Below are positions 62,096 to 64,000 of a stretch of DNA of 64,000 nt, piece by piece. Location: NCBI RefSeq assembly GCF_000175935.2, contig NC_014840.1, positions 62,001-126,000 of the forward strand. The letters are read 5' to 3'. The DNA is from Pantoea sp. At-9b (lineage in GTDB: Bacteria; Pseudomonadota; Gammaproteobacteria; Enterobacterales; Enterobacteriaceae). The notes beneath the pieces were generated by a model, which was not told where the DNA came from, made no database searches, and worked only from the letters and a program-made list of their open reading frames with translations. Numbering within the stretch: position 1 is the stretch's first letter; every line of letters begins with the position of its first letter. Made by a program: the position numbers and the translations under genes.

Positions 62096-63265
62096 TTAAC
62101 GATATTTGGGTTTTATCCAGACGGTTCCCTGTTCATGACTGTCAACCACAGCATCAACAAAAGCGACACCTTTAAGACCATCATAGATTTGCGGGACGGC
62201 GGCCCCAATACCGTTGATTTCACGCTGCTCGCCACGCGAACGCAACGCCGACGCAAAGCCGCTATACAGGTTAGTGAAAGCCTCGATATACCCTTCCGGA
62301 TGTCCCGGCGGTGTGCGGGTACGGGCTTTTGTCAGATCATAGAGATCATCGCGCCCACGTTTGATGACCTGTGTATGACCATTAAGCGGGGTATAAAGCA
62401 ACTCATTCGGTTGCTCCTGGAACCAGCTGAGGCTACCTTTTTCGCCATAAACACGTAAGCGCAGTGAATTGGAACAGCCAATCGCCACCTGGGATGACCA
62501 CAACATCCCTCTCGCTCCCCCTTCATAACGGATCATGACATGGGCGTTATCATCCAGCGCCCGACCTGCAACAAAGGTAGCCAGATCAGCAATCACGCTT
62601 TCAGCCTTCAGTCCGGTGACGTATCCGGCAAGGTGATATGCATGAGTGCCAATATCGCCAATCGATCCTCCTCGCCCGTTTTTTTGCGGATCGACACGCC
62701 AGGCCGCCTGTTGATTATTGAGCTCAACGCCTGTCGCCATCCATTCTAATGGGTATTCAACCTGGACAGTGCGCACGGCACCGATAAGCCCTTCTGCAAC
62801 CCGGGTGCGAGCTTCCATGATCATCGGATAACCGGAATAGGTATACGTCACCCCGAGGAAGCCACCGGTACTTGTTACAACTTCTGCCAGTGATTCAGCA
62901 TCGGCCAGTGTGGTGGTCAGCGGCTTCTCACAAATCACATCAATCCCCGCCTCAAGGAAAGCACGGGCAATCGGATAGTGCGTAAAATTAGGGGTGCAGA
63001 TGGCCACGACATCGACACCTTCCTCCCGTGCCCGCTCCGCAGCCAGCATTGCCTGCCAGTTGTCATAAGATCGCTCGGCAGCAATGTAATTCTCTGCGGC
63101 AAAGGCATGTCCACGCTGCGCATCAATATCGAATGCACCTGCAACCAGTTCATACTCATTGTCCAGACGGGCAGCAAAGCGATGGATGCCGCCAATATAG
63201 GCCCCCTTACCACCACCGATCATTCCAAGCCGGATACGACGTCCTTTTAAAGATTGCTTCGTCAT
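62096..63265 (-). CDS. Gfo/Idh/MocA-family oxidoreductase
   Basis: 389 residues from the ATG at 63265 (SD GAGGAG). Rossmann motif IRLGMIGGGKGAYIGGIHRF, then AICTPNFTHYPIARAFLEAG, ICEKPLTTTLADAESL with the conserved Lys-Pro, and SIGDIGTHAYHLAGYVTG with the Asp/His pair. Sugar or inositol-derivative dehydrogenase. Ten bp after the isomerase gene, so same operon. Confidence 0.9.
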   Translation of the reverse strand: MTKQSLKGRRIRLGMIGGGKGAYIGGIHRFAARLDNEYELVAGAFDIDAQRGHAFAAENYIAAERSYDNWQAMLAAERAREEGVDVVAICTPNFTHYPIARAFLEAGIDVICEKPLTTTLADAESLAEVVTSTGGFLGVTYTYSGYPMIMEARTRVAEGLIGAVRTVQVEYPLEWMATGVELNNQQAAWRVDPQKNGRGGSIGDIGTHAYHLAGYVTGLKAESVIADLATFVAGRALDDNAHVMIRYEGGARGMLWSSQVAIGCSNSLRLRVYGEKGSLSWFQEQPNELLYTPLNGHTQVIKRGRDDLYDLTKARTRTPPGHPEGYIEAFTNLYSGFASALRSRGEQREINGIGAAVPQIYDGLKGVAFVDAVVDSHEQGTVWIKPKYR

Positions 63266-63275
63266 GGTGAGCTCC

Positions 63276-64000
63276 TCAGATACCCAGAATTTTTTTGTTA
63301 ACTGACTGATCAACATAAGACTTACAAAAGTCATCGAAGGATTTATCCGTCACCCGTATAATGTGCTGGTTAATAAATTCAGCACCCTCGCTTGCACCAT
63401 CTTCCGGGTTCTTAAAGCAGCACTCCCACTCCAGCACCGCCCAGCCATCGAAGTCATAGCCGGTCAGTTTTGAGAAAATGGCTGCGAAATCGGTCTGACC
63501 GTCACCGGGTGAGCGAAAGCGCCCTGCACGACGAGTCCAGGGTTGATAGCCACCATAAGCGCCGGTTTTACCATCGGGACGGAATTCGGCATCCTTGACG
63601 TGAAAAGCTTTAATACGTTGGTGGTAGTGATCGATATAGGTCAGATAATCAATTCCCTGAAGCAGCAAATGGCTGGGGTCATACATGATGTTGCAGCGCA
63701 CATGGTTACCGGTCTTCTCCAGGAATCGTTCGAACGTCAAACCATCATGCAGGTCTTCCGTAGGATGGATTTCATAACAAACATCCACACCTTGTTCATC
63801 GAAGGCATTGAGGATGGGCGTCCAGCGTCGAGCCAGTTCATTGAAACCTTCCTCAATCAGTCCTTCCGGCCACTGCGGATAGGGGTAGATATACGGCCAG
63901 AGTAAAGTGCCGGAAAAGGTGACGTGCTTAGTGAGTCCAAAACGGCGTGACGCCCTGGCGGCCAGTAACAGTTGTTCGGTTGCCCAACGCTGACGAAGCT
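63276..64000 (-). CDS. Sugar phosphate isomerase/epimerase, AP-endonuclease-2-type TIM barrel (5' partial)
   Basis: Runs off the window; about 240 residues visible, with the coding frame open through base 64000 (LRQRWATEQLLLAARASRRF is the first visible part). Metal-site text: VCYEIHPTEDLHDGLTFE (Glu), IMYDPSHLLLQGIDYL (Asp-x-x-His), FHVKDAEFRPDGK (His and Asp) and GWAVLEWECCF (Glu). This is the IolE/IolH-like xylose-isomerase-type family. First visible gene of the operon with the dehydrogenase and the hypothetical gene. Confidence 0.9.
   Translation of the reverse strand, partial: LRQRWATEQLLLAARASRRFGLTKHVTFSGTLLWPYIYPYPQWPEGLIEEGFNELARRWTPILNAFDEQGVDVCYEIHPTEDLHDGLTFERFLEKTGNHVRCNIMYDPSHLLLQGIDYLTYIDHYHQRIKAFHVKDAEFRPDGKTGAYGGYQPWTRRAGRFRSPGDGQTDFAAIFSKLTGYDFDGWAVLEWECCFKNPEDGASEGAEFINQHIIRVTDKSFDDFCKSYVDQSVNKKILGI

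Overview
The window looks like enterobacterial DNA, most likely from the Pantoea/Erwinia group. It carries an H-NS paralogue, a DUF2913 protein, enterobacterial-style two-component systems and efflux pumps, and many plant-associate catabolic genes. It has no rRNA, tRNA, ribosomal or other housekeeping genes. Together with a P1 Cre-like recombinase beside a lox-like site, this fits a large accessory replicon or an accessory chromosomal region. That is an inference: no replication or partition genes are present.

Layout. 1-6 kb: a Dpp/Opp-type peptide ABC transporter (5' end cut by the window edge), an M20 peptidase and a LysR regulator in one run. 6-9.2 kb: ACC deaminase (acdS, all diagnostic residues present), a divergent EamA exporter, an Lrp-type regulator and a short XRE protein. 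9.3-12.5 kb: dehydrogenase, EthD protein and MFS pump, divergent from a TetR gene, with three copies of one operator-like motif between them. 12.5-18.5 kb: a threonine-rich leader peptide with competing hairpins ahead of an isochorismatase-type hydrolase, a DUF3224 remnant, a NimR-like AraC regulator, and a tripartite drug efflux operon whose promoter carries AraC-style direct repeats. 18.5-25.6 kb: an AT-richer island of orphan membrane proteins, a PD-(D/E)XK nuclease, the Cre-like recombinase with its lox-like site, a repeat cluster and a class II Fic protein.

25.8-36.4 kb: Bcr-type pump, exported hydrolases, a CusRS/HprRS-like two-component system with matching box sequences on both sides, a cupin/CMD/hydrolase operon, two aldo-keto reductases, an AraC regulator and a PEBP protein. 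36.8-37.8 kb: an AbiEii-type nucleotidyltransferase with a small partner (toxin-antitoxin-like). 38-44 kb: LysR regulator divergent from a serine hydrolase/alcohol dehydrogenase/MFS operon, then DUF2913 and H-NS-like genes. 44.4-51.1 kb: two divergent operons for amine or amino-acid use (glutamine-synthetase-like ligase, APC permease, class III aminotransferase; RpiR regulator, N-formylglutamate amidohydrolase-like protein, cysteine hydrolase). 51.2-54 kb: MipA/OmpV with a second two-component system. 54.5-57.6 kb: YbaK-type deacylase, an orphan membrane-anchored protein and several gene remnants. 56.5-64 kb: a polyol/inositol-like locus with beta-propeller protein, PhyH-type dioxygenase, LacI regulator, IolG-like and other Gfo/Idh/MocA dehydrogenases and a TIM-barrel isomerase that runs off the window.

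The observations I rate highest are the Cre-like recombinase with a lox-like site, the threonine-rich leader with a Shine-Dalgarno-sequestering hairpin ahead of an isochorismatase-type gene, and the repeat array that runs through the start codon of the fic gene. All are read by eye; none has been checked by a search.
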